Assembly (NCBI GenBank): GCA_038240605.1
Contig: JBBSDP010000013.1
Coordinates: forward strand, 1-64,000
DNA length: 64,000 nucleotides
DNA from: JBBSDP01 sp038240605
Lineage (GTDB): Bacteria; Planctomycetota; Phycisphaerae; Tepidisphaerales; Tepidisphaeraceae
Reading direction: 5' to 3'
The notes under the pieces were generated by a model. The model had not been told where the DNA came from and searched no databases. It saw only the letters and a list, made by a program, of their open reading frames with translations. Made by a program: the position numbers and the translations under genes. Shown piece by piece: positions 21,644 to 32,100 of this stretch (positions within the stretch are counted from its first letter, which is position 1; each line of letters starts with the position of its first letter).

Positions 21644-21814
21644 TTACATCGAGCTGTTCAACGAGGTCCAGCGGGCCAGCACCTTGGTGCCGACCGACGT
21701 GATGGCGGCGATGGCCGCAACCACGATCAGGCCCGCAATCAGGGCGTACTCGAGGACCTCACCACCCTGCTCGTCCTTGACGAGCTTCGCAAACAGGTTC
21801 GTGATCGCCTTCAT
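21644..21814 (-). CDS. flp: Flp-type major pilin
   Basis: A 56-residue Flp prepilin starting at ATG 21814 with AAGGAG 7 nt upstream, the best ribosome binding site of the locus. Leader MKAITNLFAKLVKDEQG is followed by the cleavage motif GEVLEYALIAGLIVVAAIAA. Strong translation signals and first position in the block point to the main structural pilin. The 215 bp between the two pilin genes hold no other gene I can support. Confidence 0.95.
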   Translation of the reverse strand: MKAITNLFAKLVKDEQGGEVLEYALIAGLIVVAAIAAITSVGTKVLARWTSLNSSM

Positions 21815-22259
21815 GATGTTCTCCTTCGGTAAGGCGACTTCAATCGCACCTCGCGCCGGCACCTTGCCGCGCGGCCGTTCCGGTTGCCCGGGGGCCGCCC
21901 TTCCTGACCTCACGGTCTGGCGGACACGAGTGCAGCCCCGACTTCGCGGGGCCGGATCGAGACGCTTACACGCGCCCGTCCCGCACGGATTGCCTTGTTT
22001 GCGTTTCGCCCGAGAGGACGTTTGACGCATCACGCCGCGATCCGTTTGCACGAGTCTCATCGGCGCACGGATGGCGACCCTTAACTGATTTTGCTGAACG
22101 TGCGGATTAGTCGGCTTATGGGACAACCACTGCCTCTGACGGCTCGCCCCTTCGCAATGTCCGCGGTTGTCCCACGCCGCAAGGACTGATAAAAACACCT
22201 CCGGCGACGTCCCATCGGCGGTTGCAACTTCTGATCGCCCAGACGAACGGGGCTACGTA
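21815..22259. other. Divergent intergenic region between flp and a glycoside hydrolase
   Basis: 445 bp that must carry the promoters of the pilin block (minus) and the hydrolase gene (plus). I do not see a clear -35/-10 pair or an enhancer-type motif. Open frames here are artefacts of high GC. Confidence 0.5.
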
Positions 22260-24866
22260 ATGAAATTCACGCGACTCATCATCCGGCTCGTTTTCGCCCT
22301 CATTGTCCCGGCCGCAACAGTCGCGCAGGCGGCGTTGCCCTCGCCTGCTGAGAAAATGCTCCCGTGGGAAATGCCCTGGGGGCCTGGCGTCCCCGGGCCA
22401 CTTTCCGTCGCGCCGCTGATCGAGCGGCCCGCGGGCCGCGACGGACCGGTGACGGTGCGCGATGCCCACTTCTTCAGTGGACCGCGCCGGCTTCGGTTCT
22501 TCGGCGCTTCAATCGTCTTTGCCGCCGCATTCCCCACCCACGCACAGGCCGACGAGGTGGCCTTACGGCTCGCCCGGTTCGGCATCAACGCCGTCCGGTT
22601 TCACCATATCGACTACTTTCCGTTTCCGAATGGCATTTTCGTGGACGCATCGCGCGAGGAGCTGTCACCGGCAGCGCTCGACCGGCTCGATTACTTCATC
22701 GCGGCCCTCAAGTCGCAGGGGATTTATACGGACCTGAACCTGCACGTCTCCCGCGATTGGGCGCGGGACCATCATTGGGAAGGGGCCGACCAACTTCCCG
22801 ACTACGACAAGATCGTTGACCTGTTCCACCCTGAGTTGATCGCGGCCCAGAAGCATTATGCCCGCGATCTGCTGACCCACGTGAACGCCTTCACCCACAA
22901 TCGCAATGCCGATGAACCAGCAATCGCGTTCCTCGAGATCAACAACGAGGACTCGATTTTCCTCTGGGGCGGCGAGGAGAAGCTCGAGCGACTGCCTGCG
23001 CCATACGCCGGTGAATTGCGGACCCTGTGGAACCAATGGCTCGTGAAGAAATACGCGTCGCGCGATGGCTTGAATACGGCGTGGGAAAAGGGCGCTGAGC
23101 CGGCGGGGCCGGAATTGGTGCGCGACCCTGCCTTCGCATCGATCGGCCCGGCCGGCACGTGGCAGTTCGAGCAGCACCAAACCGCGAGGATGAACGCCAC
23201 CTCCGAATCGTCCGATGGCCGCAAGGGCGTGATCGTTCGAGTGACCGATGTCGACGATATCTCCTGGCACCTCCAGCTCGAGCAAAACGGACTGAAGGTC
23301 AAGAAGGACCAGTATTACACGCTACGGCTGGAAGCGCGGTCGGATGAGCCGGTCGAGGTCACGCTTGTCGTGAATCAGAATCACGAGCCGTGGTCGGAGC
23401 TGGGCCTCGGCCAAGGACTGGACCTGAAGAAGGAGTGGACGCCGTTCCGTTTTGGATTCCGCGCGACGGCGGATGACGCCAATGCCCGCGCCTGTTTCCT
23501 GCTGGGCCGCAAGCGCGGCGTCCTGCATTTTTCCAACATCTCGCTCACGACCGGCGGCCAGCTCACGCTCGCCGACGCGGAAGATCCTGCGCGCGGCACG
23601 GTTCAAGCCGGCGGCCGACAGCGTGGCGACGCGCCCGCCCGCGCCCGCGACTGGTACGATTTTCTTCAGCAAACCGACGAGCGGTTCTTCGTTGAGATGC
23701 GCCGGTTCCTCAAGGATGAAATCGGCGTCAAATACCCGATCGTCGGCAGCATTGGCCTGGGCGCCCTGGGTACACTCAGCCAGTCGCGGATGGATGTCGT
23801 GGATGCCCATGCCTATTGGGATCATCCGCGGTTTCCGCACGTTCAGTGGGACAGCCGAGACTGGATCGTCGATAACCGCCCGATGGTCGATTACCCCGCC
23901 GGCGCGACCCTCTGGCAGCTTGCGGCCACCCGCGTGCTCGGCAAGCCGTTCACCGTCACCGAGTACAACCACGCCGCACCCAACGAATGGGAGGCCGAGT
24001 GCCTGCCCATGATCGCCAGCTATGCGGCGGCACAGGACTGGGACGGCATCTTTCTCTTCGACTACAACGGCGACACCGATTATCGAAGGTCGCACACACA
24101 GAATTTCTTCGACATCGAGGGGAACCCGCTGAAGATGGCATCGATGCCACTCGCGTCGCGCCTCTTTCTCGGCGGCGCGGTATCGCCTCTGCGCACGTCG
24201 CATGTGGTCACTCCAACCCGCGAAGAGATGCTCGACAATGCCTCCCGCTACTTCTACGAGCAATGGCCCTTCCTGCGCGACACGCAATACGAGTCATGGG
24301 AGGGAGCCTTTGGCAACCGGTTCTACCTCGATCTCGCTCCGCGTCACGGCGTAGCGTCGGCCAACCCGCCCGAATCGCCAGGCGGACCGACCGTCAACTG
24401 GACGTCCGCCGGTCCGGACAGCGGGACGGGGCGATTTACGTTGGCCGATCCGCACGGCGTCGTCTTCGTCGGTTTTTCGGCAAATGCGCAGCCAATCGAA
24501 CTCGGCAGCGTTCGCGTCGAAAAAATGGAGACGCCCTTCGCAACGCTGATCCTGGTCCCCGCCAACCCGCAACAGACGATCGCCGGCGCCGACCGCCTCC
24601 TGCTCTCAGCCGTTGCCCGCGGCAGTAATACCGAGATGAAATGGGATCGAGCACGAACGTCGGTCGCCGATCGCTGGGGCTCGGCGCCGGCGCTTGTTGA
24701 GGTCGTGCATGCCACGCTGCGCATCCCCGGCCGCCCGCTCAAGGCGTTCGCCCTGACGCCTTCCGGCCAGCGCGGAAAGCCGGTCCCGGCAAAAGCCGGC
24801 GGCGATCAAACCACGATCGAGATCGGATCTGAACCGACGGTCTGGTATGAGTTGGTCCGCCAATAG
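22260..24866 (+). CDS. Secreted clan GH-A-like glycoside hydrolase with inserted carbohydrate-binding domain
   Basis: About 868 residues from ATG 22260; signal peptide MKFTRLIIRLVFALIVPAAT to AQA. A TIM-barrel of the cellulase/GH5 type starts with RFFGASIVFAAAF and ARFGINAVRFHHID. The putative acid/base Glu lies in AIAFLEINNED and the nucleophile Glu in FTVTEYNHAAPNEWEAE. Between them, residues about 300-450 form a beta-sandwich like CBM4/9 (GTWQFEQHQTARMNATSES, then LQLEQNGLKVKKDQYYTLRL). The C-terminal 200 residues are beta-rich. The substrate is unknown; a plant or algal polysaccharide is inference. Confidence 0.8.
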   Translation: MKFTRLIIRLVFALIVPAATVAQAALPSPAEKMLPWEMPWGPGVPGPLSVAPLIERPAGRDGPVTVRDAHFFSGPRRLRFFGASIVFAAAFPTHAQADEVALRLARFGINAVRFHHIDYFPFPNGIFVDASREELSPAALDRLDYFIAALKSQGIYTDLNLHVSRDWARDHHWEGADQLPDYDKIVDLFHPELIAAQKHYARDLLTHVNAFTHNRNADEPAIAFLEINNEDSIFLWGGEEKLERLPAPYAGELRTLWNQWLVKKYASRDGLNTAWEKGAEPAGPELVRDPAFASIGPAGTWQFEQHQTARMNATSESSDGRKGVIVRVTDVDDISWHLQLEQNGLKVKKDQYYTLRLEARSDEPVEVTLVVNQNHEPWSELGLGQGLDLKKEWTPFRFGFRATADDANARACFLLGRKRGVLHFSNISLTTGGQLTLADAEDPARGTVQAGGRQRGDAPARARDWYDFLQQTDERFFVEMRRFLKDEIGVKYPIVGSIGLGALGTLSQSRMDVVDAHAYWDHPRFPHVQWDSRDWIVDNRPMVDYPAGATLWQLAATRVLGKPFTVTEYNHAAPNEWEAECLPMIASYAAAQDWDGIFLFDYNGDTDYRRSHTQNFFDIEGNPLKMASMPLASRLFLGGAVSPLRTSHVVTPTREEMLDNASRYFYEQWPFLRDTQYESWEGAFGNRFYLDLAPRHGVASANPPESPGGPTVNWTSAGPDSGTGRFTLADPHGVVFVGFSANAQPIELGSVRVEKMETPFATLILVPANPQQTIAGADRLLLSAVARGSNTEMKWDRARTSVADRWGSAPALVEVVHATLRIPGRPLKAFALTPSGQRGKPVPAKAGGDQTTIEIGSEPTVWYELVRQ

Positions 24867-24889
24867 GATCGCGCGGAAACGCGACCGTT

Positions 24890-26158
24890 TCAGATGATCG
24901 ACCGCGCCCCTTCGAAGAAGACGCGCAGGGCGCGCGACACGCGCCCGTCGTCATTGAACAGCTTCCAGCGCGATTCTTTCGCCGGCAGCAGGAAGTACTT
25001 GGGCTGAAGGGCGGAGTCGTACAGGGCCTGGGCGCGGTGGGCGGGGAAGGGCGAATCGTGCGTGCCCGGGATGATCAGCAGCGGGCGCGGCCAGAGCGCC
25101 TGGGTGTCGAGACGAGGTGATAGCGACTCGAGCCGAGTTCCAAGCTGCCGCCCCGCGGCCGGCAACGCCACGTGATTGGCCACCCAGCCCGGACCGGGCA
25201 GGAGATGATCGCTCGCGACCTCGTCGACCAGCAGATTCAGGTCATCGAACGGCTCAATCAGCGCGACGGCGTCAATCGCCTGTCCTTCGACGCCCGGATC
25301 GGCGGCGGCGCGGAGCAGCGCGGCCGCGCCGGTGTTGACGCCCAGTCCGAGGATTCGCCGCGCCCCATCGGGATGTTGGGTGCGCAGCCAGCGCACCGCG
25401 CCGAGCACGTCCCGGCTCTCCAGATCGCCGAAGGTTGAGAAGTGCCCGCCGCTCTCCCCCTGCGCGCGGAAGTCGAGGGCGAGGACGTTGTACCCGTTGG
25501 GAACGAGGTCGCGGGCGAGCATCAAATGCATCGCCTTGTCGGCCCCAAATCCGGGGCAGAGGATGACGGTATTACGGCCCCAGTCGCCCATAATGTGGCT
25601 GTCGGAACGCTCGGTGCGCTGAGCCGGCACCCACCAGGCCACGAGCGAAACGCCATCGGTTGCGTCGAACGACACCGTCTCATAGTTCGCGCGGAGCGCC
25701 GTCCGCGGGTTGCCGGCGTGCGTGACCTTCGGGCGGAACGAGAGGCCCACGGCGGCCAGGTATGTGCCTCCCAGTGCGAAGACGATCACCGTGCGTACAA
25801 CGGCCGCGAAAATAGCCGATCCAGGGCAGCAGCCGCGGCCGCCATCCGCGGCGCGCAGCCGAAACAATCGCGCCAGGATCGTCTCGATGACGAGGTTGAT
25901 CGCCTGGATGATCAGGAGCGTCGCGGTCAGCCACCAGCAGGTCACCGCCGCCTGCCAGATGGAGACGTGCCCCTCCAGCAGGATCGCGTACGCGAGCACC
26001 AGCGCGATCCCCAGGATCGTTCCCAGGCAAGCCGTGCGAAAATAGGTGCGCAGCGCCGCAACCGAACCGGACCGCCGGACCAGGACCGTCGCGCCGATTG
26101 CCGCGAAGATCGGGATGATCGGATACAGCCACGACACGAGACGGTAGATGCTGAACAC
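24890..26158 (-). CDS. Membrane-anchored alpha/beta-hydrolase-like protein, nucleophile Ser missing
   Basis: 422 residues, GTG start. Residues 1-150 carry four or five membrane helices. Residues 175-420 form an alpha/beta-hydrolase fold: oxyanion strand NTVILCPGFGADKA, elbow ILGLGVNTGAAALL, acid loop IIPGTHDSPFPAHRAQ. The elbow should read GxSxG but shows G-V-N-T-G, so the catalytic Ser is replaced by Asn, and the protein may not be a serine hydrolase. It is convergent with the glycoside hydrolase gene (23 bp apart). Confidence 0.8.
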   Translation of the reverse strand: MFSIYRLVSWLYPIIPIFAAIGATVLVRRSGSVAALRTYFRTACLGTILGIALVLAYAILLEGHVSIWQAAVTCWWLTATLLIIQAINLVIETILARLFRLRAADGGRGCCPGSAIFAAVVRTVIVFALGGTYLAAVGLSFRPKVTHAGNPRTALRANYETVSFDATDGVSLVAWWVPAQRTERSDSHIMGDWGRNTVILCPGFGADKAMHLMLARDLVPNGYNVLALDFRAQGESGGHFSTFGDLESRDVLGAVRWLRTQHPDGARRILGLGVNTGAAALLRAAADPGVEGQAIDAVALIEPFDDLNLLVDEVASDHLLPGPGWVANHVALPAAGRQLGTRLESLSPRLDTQALWPRPLLIIPGTHDSPFPAHRAQALYDSALQPKYFLLPAKESRWKLFNDDGRVSRALRVFFEGARSII

Positions 26159-26164
26159 GAGTGC

Positions 26165-26170
26165 ATTATA
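26165..26170 (-). promoter_or_regulatory. TATAAT box 6 nt before a GTG start
   Basis: Perfect -10 hexamer on the minus strand, only 6 nt upstream of the start at 26158. Transcription would begin at or next to the start codon, so the mRNA is probably leaderless. Confidence 0.5.
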
Positions 26171-26282
26171 CCCGTCGCGCGCGACAAACCGGTGAGAACA
26201 TTAAGCCCGTTAGTTCCGTCCCTTCACGCACTCTGTCCAAGCCTCTTGATTCCCGTCCGCCATTGCGCTGGAATGCGCCGCT

Positions 26283-27176
26283 ATGGCAACAGGCGAGATG
26301 GGCATTTCCGTGCGCGATGCGATGGTTCCCGTGAAAGCGGGGCAATCGTTCATGGAGGCGGTACGCAACCTGGGCGTTTCAGCGGTCGAACTGGAGGTGA
26401 AAATCGATCTCACCTGCCCGGCAGTCCAGATTTCCGGCCGGCCCGCGTCGGTGGCCGACGCGCGATCCATTGCCGAACTTCGGCACACGCTGGCCGATGG
26501 GGGCATCCGCCCCACCGCCCTGCTCGTCGCCACCGATTTTTCCGGCCCGCAGGCCGAAGCGCACGTGGGCTGGGCGGCCTCGGTGGTGCGGGCCGCCGCG
26601 GCGCTGGGGGCGCCGGTCATTCGAATCGATCCGCTGACCGCCGATCGCGCCTTGCCCGCCGAAGTGGTTCGGGAGCGATTCGTTCGGCGGACTGCCGAGT
26701 TGCTGGAACAGACCGCCGGCGCCGGCGTTGACCTGGGCATCGAGAACCATGGCCCGATCGCCAACGATCCGGCGTTCCTGGATGCCGTCTTCGCGGCCCT
26801 CCCCGATCCGCGGCTGGGGCTCACGCTCGATACAGGAAATTTCTACTGGTTCGGCTTTTCCCTCGAAGAGATGTACGGCCTGATCGATCGTTACGGGCCG
26901 CGCGCAAAGCACACTCACCTCAAGAGCATCAACTACCCGCCGGACCTCGCCAACCGCCGTCGGCCGGTCGGCATCGACTACGGCAAGTACTGCTGCTCGC
27001 TGACGGAGGGGAACATTGACCTGGCGCGCGTGGTGCGAAGCCTTCGCAACGCCGGCTATCGTCGCGACCTCTGCATCGAAAACGAATCGCTCGGCAAACT
27101 CCCAGCAGAATTGCGCGCAGCCGCTCTCCGCGCCGACGTGGAAGCCCTGACCACGGCGTTACGGGCTAAGCGCTGA
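26283..27176 (+). CDS. Sugar phosphate isomerase/epimerase (AP endonuclease family 2 TIM barrel)
   Basis: A 297-residue xylose-isomerase-like TIM barrel. Metal-ligand positions are visible in GIENHGPIANDPAFLDAV (Glu), LTLDTGNFYW (Asp), AKHTHLKSIN (His) and DLCIENESLG (Glu). This family includes sugar epimerases, inosose enzymes and hydroxypyruvate isomerases; the substrate cannot be named. It is divergent from the hydrolase gene, with a 124-bp gap. Confidence 0.85.
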   Translation: MATGEMGISVRDAMVPVKAGQSFMEAVRNLGVSAVELEVKIDLTCPAVQISGRPASVADARSIAELRHTLADGGIRPTALLVATDFSGPQAEAHVGWAASVVRAAAALGAPVIRIDPLTADRALPAEVVRERFVRRTAELLEQTAGAGVDLGIENHGPIANDPAFLDAVFAALPDPRLGLTLDTGNFYWFGFSLEEMYGLIDRYGPRAKHTHLKSINYPPDLANRRRPVGIDYGKYCCSLTEGNIDLARVVRSLRNAGYRRDLCIENESLGKLPAELRAAALRADVEALTTALRAKR

Positions 27177-27376
27177 TTCACCGCAGAGTTCCACGAATAG
27201 AAGATTGATGATTGAATCAGGATATCTGCGCCATCCTCAATCCTCCATCTTCGCTTTTGCATTCTCGGCGCTCTCCGTGTCTGTGGTGAACGACGCGGAC
27301 TTGTTCAGCGAACGGCGGCGCGAGACAATCGAAATGTTGGCAATGAGATGACAAGGGCCACTGGACGGACACCACG

Positions 27377-28183
27377 ATGATTGGCCGCGGAATTCTGATC
27401 GTGCTGGCGACCGCGCTCGGATTGTTTCTACTCTTCGCGCTACTCGTTGGCATTGGGATTTTTCGCGTGGGTCCGCACGGCCTCGAATTTGGCCACAACA
27501 GCACCGATCCTTCCGTCGCCGACACCGCGACGCCCGACGGCGCCGCCCCGCGCGAGGATCTCTGGGCGAAAGCCTATCGCGAGCGACAGGAGAAGGAGAA
27601 AGCCGCTGGTTTAGACCATCCGTCGCCGCTGGAATCGCCGACAAGTGTTGCAGCCGACCCACCCGCGGCAAAGCCCGCGCCGGCGCCACCGACCCCGCCT
27701 CCATCCGTGCCCGCGGCGGTTTCGGCGGCGGGGGTTCGCATCGCCGCCGGCCACGATCGGCCGGTCAGCGGCCCGCGCGGCGCGGTCTGGGAACCGGATA
27801 GCGGGTTCGAAGGGGGCGCCAAGTTCGATCGCGGCGCCGTTGCGATCGAGAACACCCAGTTCCCCGACCTGTACCGCTGTGAACACTACGGCATGACCGC
27901 ATTCCGGCGTCCGCTGCCCAACGGGCGGTACCGGGTCGACCTGCACTTTGCCGAAACGTATCCGGCGGTGACCGCGCCCGGGCAGCGCGTCTTCGGCATG
28001 GACGTACAGGACCAACACGTTGACCGGATCGACCTATTTCAGGAAGCCGGCGGGCAACGGCGCGCGCTGGTGAAGACGTTCCACGTGACGGTCGCGGACG
28101 GCACGCTTCACATTGCCTTCAAGAAGACCGACCGCAACGTCCCGGAGATCAACGGCATCGAGATTGTCCCGGAGGCGCGTTAG
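27377..28183 (+). CDS. Membrane-anchored malectin-domain protein
   Basis: A 268-residue protein with one N-terminal helix (ILIVLATALGLFLLFALLVG), a Pro/Ala-rich linker (residues 70-115) and a C-terminal malectin domain. The domain is marked by PDLYRCEHYGMTAFRRPLP, YRVDLHFAETYPAV, GQRVFGMDVQ and PEINGIEIVPE. Malectin domains bind glucose-containing sugars, so it may be a cell-surface carbohydrate binder. A small gene follows 22 bp after its stop and may be cotranscribed. Confidence 0.85.
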   Translation: MIGRGILIVLATALGLFLLFALLVGIGIFRVGPHGLEFGHNSTDPSVADTATPDGAAPREDLWAKAYRERQEKEKAAGLDHPSPLESPTSVAADPPAAKPAPAPPTPPPSVPAAVSAAGVRIAAGHDRPVSGPRGAVWEPDSGFEGGAKFDRGAVAIENTQFPDLYRCEHYGMTAFRRPLPNGRYRVDLHFAETYPAVTAPGQRVFGMDVQDQHVDRIDLFQEAGGQRRALVKTFHVTVADGTLHIAFKKTDRNVPEINGIEIVPEAR

Positions 28184-28205
28184 TGAGGGATTGGGGTCTT
28201 CATCG

Positions 28206-28658
28206 ATGATCTGGCCGTTCCCCGCGAAGAAACTTCAACATCCGACGTTCGGCGCAATGCGGGCCTACCGGGACGGCAAGTTCTGGCGATCGCACCTGCT
28301 GTTTGCGCCGGTCGGCCGGAAGGTGTGGGTGACCGTCCACGCCGGCAAGACCGGGCCAACCTCGGAGCAGGACCGGCTCTACCGCACGCTCATCGCCAAA
28401 TACGACCAACTCATCCCCAGGCTGGTGCGCGCGTTGTTCGTCGAGTATCAACGCGTCCGCGCCGCCCATCCACAGGTGAAGTGGCCCAAAGCGACCGAAA
28501 AAGAACTCTTCGGCGTGATCCCCCTGCACCGCGTCTGGTTGGAAGAAGGCCCCGGCCACCCCTTCGTTCTCTCCTACCAGAGCCGTCTCGACCGCGACCA
28601 CGAATTCCACGTCTTCTTCAAGCACGGAAAGCTGCAGAACGTGTCGTTTGAGCGATAA
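28206..28658 (+). CDS. Conserved hypothetical protein
   Basis: A 150-residue soluble protein from ATG 28206 (MIWPFPAKKLQHPTFGAMR); the longer frame adds a shadow of the malectin gene. Segments such as GKFWRSHLLFAPVGRKVWVT and DHEFHVFFKHGKLQNVSFE suggest an alpha/beta fold, but I do not recognise the family. It has no signal peptide. Its TAA stop directly abuts a heptamer-repeat hairpin. Confidence 0.75.
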   Translation: MIWPFPAKKLQHPTFGAMRAYRDGKFWRSHLLFAPVGRKVWVTVHAGKTGPTSEQDRLYRTLIAKYDQLIPRLVRALFVEYQRVRAAHPQVKWPKATEKELFGVIPLHRVWLEEGPGHPFVLSYQSRLDRDHEFHVFFKHGKLQNVSFER

Positions 28659-28760
28659 AGGGTTCAGAGTTTAGGGTTCAGGGTTCAGTAAAGACGGGTT
28701 TTGAGCCCAGACTGAGTATTCCTTTCCCTCCTGAACCCCGAACCCCGAACCCTGAACCCT
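28659..28760. repeat. Heptamer-array hairpin, GGGTTCA family, copy 1
   Basis: Degenerate tandem AGGGTTC units on the left (28659-28689) and the complementary GAACCC units on the right (28731-28760), separated by about 40 bp. The left arm starts one base after the stop codon. A related element is at 48096-48170. Confidence 0.75.
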
Positions 28761-29059
28761 CCCAAGGTCCTATAACCATTCAAGCGTTTCGCGCGCTCCT
28801 GCCGACATAGGGAGTGAAGAGCCCCAATTTCACAGGAGCCGTCTTATGAGCACCGGTCGAAAATTGCTCTTTCAAACGTTGGTCGGACATTTCGAATTGC
28901 TTGAATCCGCGCATCCGCGCAAGGCCGCGACCGCGGTCGCCAAAAAGGCGCGCCGGCACGTGAAAATGTCGCTGAGGCGCACCGAGGCGCCATCGCGCCG
29001 ACTCGCGGCATGAATACACCCGATTCCGCGCCACCCCGCGCCCTACCGTTATATCGTTT

Positions 29060-29083
29060 AGCCGCTCCGCATGCGGAGCGGCT
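29060..29083 (-). terminator. Perfect 24-bp palindrome downstream of the 1163-residue protein
   Basis: AGCCGCTCCGCA with its exact complement, 55 bp beyond the stop at 29139 on the minus strand; a likely 3'-end hairpin. Between 28761 and 29138 I see no convincing gene. A 40-codon frame at 28847 has a good AGGAG but an unnatural Arg/Pro-rich product. Confidence 0.45.
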
Positions 29084-29138
29084 CAGACGACGCGGAGCGT
29101 GTCTGACAATTCGAAGTGTTCTGACGATCCATCGCCAC

Positions 29139-32100
29139 TCATGGCTTGAGCGCAACGACCGTCCCATCCGACAACCCCACGACCAGGTTTCCTTCTACCC
29201 AGCCGATGTCGCCGACATCCGCGGGCAGAACCTGAAGCGTCTTCACGGCGCCAGTACCGGAATCGCAGATCTGCACCGTCCCTCCCCAGTAACCGATCGC
29301 GGTCAGCGTGCCATTGCTGGCAACGCGCTTCACGACGCGGTCACCCAGCACCGCCTTCGCCAAACTGTCCGGCACCTTCGGCGCTTCGGTAGCCGCTCCA
29401 CCCGGCGCGCCGGCCCCCTGACCCTTGGTAGTGCCGTCAGCATTCAACTGCGTAACCGAGCCATCGGCAGTGGTCACCGTGATCTGCTTGGCATCGATCG
29501 CAATCCGTTCCACCCGGTCAGGCGCGATCGCGCGCCACGCGACCGTCGCTTCCGGCAGAGCAGTTGACCTGGCGGCCGGCGTGACCGACGCCACTGACGG
29601 CACCTCCCAGTGCGTGAGCGGCTCCAGTCCCGCGACCGCTTCGTAGAACGATCCGACCGCTTCCGCCATCCCCGCGCCGTCGTAGGCGATCAGCGTGACC
29701 GATTCCTGGCGATATCCCACTGAGTCGCGCTGCCATCCGATGTAACCGCGCCCACGGCCGGGGAAGGAGGCAGCATCCGGCTTGTAAGACAACATGTGTG
29801 CGTCCAGCGCGAACTTGATCAGCGGATTGTCTTCCGGCGTCCCGATCAGGATTGCAGGCCCACGGAGGGAAAACCCGACTTGCCGCGGATCGTTCTTTTC
29901 GCCCGACGTCACCTTCCCAGCTTCCAGGCCGGCCCAGGTAGCCGCCTCGTCAGCGGTGAGCGAGCGCGGCTTGTTGGCCTCGGCGGCGGTGAGGATCTTG
30001 CACTGCACGCCCCAGGGCTTGAGCACGCCGGCCACGCGTTCGGCGGCCGCGGTGTTGTACTCGGAGGTGCCGCGGACGATCGTCACGTCCTGCTGCGTTC
30101 GCGACAGGCGGAAGATGTTTTCCCGATCCGCGCCAAATGAGATCGCACGCGGCGTCGCCCCCACCAGCGCGCCGCACTGGGAGCCGGCGGCAAATGCGAA
30201 ATGGTTCGCCCCTTCGGTATTTCCGAGCAGTTCTCGGACGAGGATTTTCCAATCACCCGCCGGATCGTTTGCCGCAAGCGGCAGGTCCAGCCGCAGGACG
30301 CCGTGATCGGTGGCGCGGTACAGGTCGTAGCGCACCTGCCCGAGCGAATCGATCACGCGCACCTGCATCGGGATCGAGCCGGAAAGCGTCTGCTTTCGAT
30401 CGTCCTGCACCGAAGCGGTGAACTCGATGCGGATCGGAGTATCGTTGACCGACATATCGCGGAACAGGACCGGCGTCGCCACCGCCACGGCGCCGATCGG
30501 CCGTGCGGTGCGGGCAAAGACGCGCATCGCCCCGGCCCCGAAGACGAACGAGCCGCTGAGTCGATCGCCGTCGGCCTTGAAGCCAGCCTCCGGCTGACCG
30601 TGCACCGCGTCATACACAGGCCGCCCGTCGGCCGGCAGAAAAAGCCGGGCAGTGGCGGGTTGGCTCTTGGCCTTGTCCGCATCGGGCTTCGGCGTTGCGT
30701 TGACGGCAAAGAGATACTCCACGTCCCCCGCCGCCTGGCGCGAGGTCACGATGTACTGCGAATCGGCGTCGAATTCCGGCTTAATCCCCAGGGCGGCGAA
30801 GCGCTGCTTCATCGCCGCGGCGAGCGGCTCCACCTGTTTCAGGTAGTTCTCCGGACGGCGCAGGCGCATCGATTCCTTCTGGTCCTTCGCCCAGATTTCG
30901 CTGAGCTTGTCGTAAATGGACGTGTCCGCAACGGCGCCGATCTTCTGCGCGCCTTTGATCTGTACCTTGCAGTCGTCGGTCAGCAGGACGGCGCCGCCGG
31001 CCGCGGCGTATGCCTCCAGCGCCGAGACTACCCGGGGTTCGAGGTAGTTCACGCCCGGCAGGATGACCGCCTTGTGATTCGCCGCCAGCGTGCCGTCCAG
31101 CACATCTTCCTCGACGACCGGGAAGATGCCGACGTGCAGCATCTTGCCCGCCAGATAAACGTCCTCCAGCTTGGCGCGCGGGTGGCCGCCCCCTTCATAC
31201 GCGGCCTTGTTCAGGTCTTTGGTGTCCTGCATGTCGTGAACCTGCGCGCCCAGGTCCTGCGAAAGCGAGTAGAGCATCGCGACCGGCGGGCGGGTCACGC
31301 GCATCGTCGTGAAGATCGTGCCCAGCCGGGCCATCAGCTTGTTGGACTCGACGATCCCAGCCGACGCCTCGCACGATTGAGGCTTCTGCACCGCGAAATC
31401 GGGCGGCGTGGCCATCCCCTGCAGGTTCATCATGAACGAGAGGTATTGTTCCAGCCGAAGGTCGTCGGAGTTCTCCCCGTACCAGCACGGGAGATACCAG
31501 ATCGGTTTGTTGAGATCGCGAACGCGGCCCATCTCGTGATAGAATGATGGGTAGAAATACGTCGCCGGCCCGTCGTCGTACCCGCCATGCCCGCTCATGA
31601 CGTCCAGCGATCGGACGACGTTGAAGTAATACCCGTCGCTGTAGGCCATCCAGCCGTACTGGCTCTGCACGGTCGAGAGGAAGCCCGCCTGCACGCGATC
31701 GACCCCGAAGCGGGCGTCCTTCCAGGCGGCCTCCATGAACGATTCCTTCCAGCGCCCCAGGTGATTCCACCGCGCCACCGCCTGGGCGTCGTCCGCCTTG
31801 ACTTGATGCTGCTGTGGCGGCTCTTCGCCAAAGGCACTGCGATACGATCGATCCTGCGCCGGGATATTGAATGGCGACATCACGCCGGTCCGCGGGTTCT
31901 TCATCCAGGTGAGTCCCGGCTCGTCATAGAAATGAACGCCCAGGCAGTTGGGCATCGTCCGGTCGCGCAGGGCGCGCTGCACGACGCGCGCCTCGCCGCC
32001 CTGGAGTACGTATGGATCGGACCAGTCACATTCCTGGCGCAGGTCCATCTGGTGCGCGCCGCCCATCGTGCAGCACCACATGTAATCGGCGCGGCCACGG

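Noticed and set aside
28847..28966. 40-codon frame with a good AGGAG
   Set aside because: Product is Arg/Pro-rich and unlike a protein; a more protein-like neighbouring frame lacks a start.
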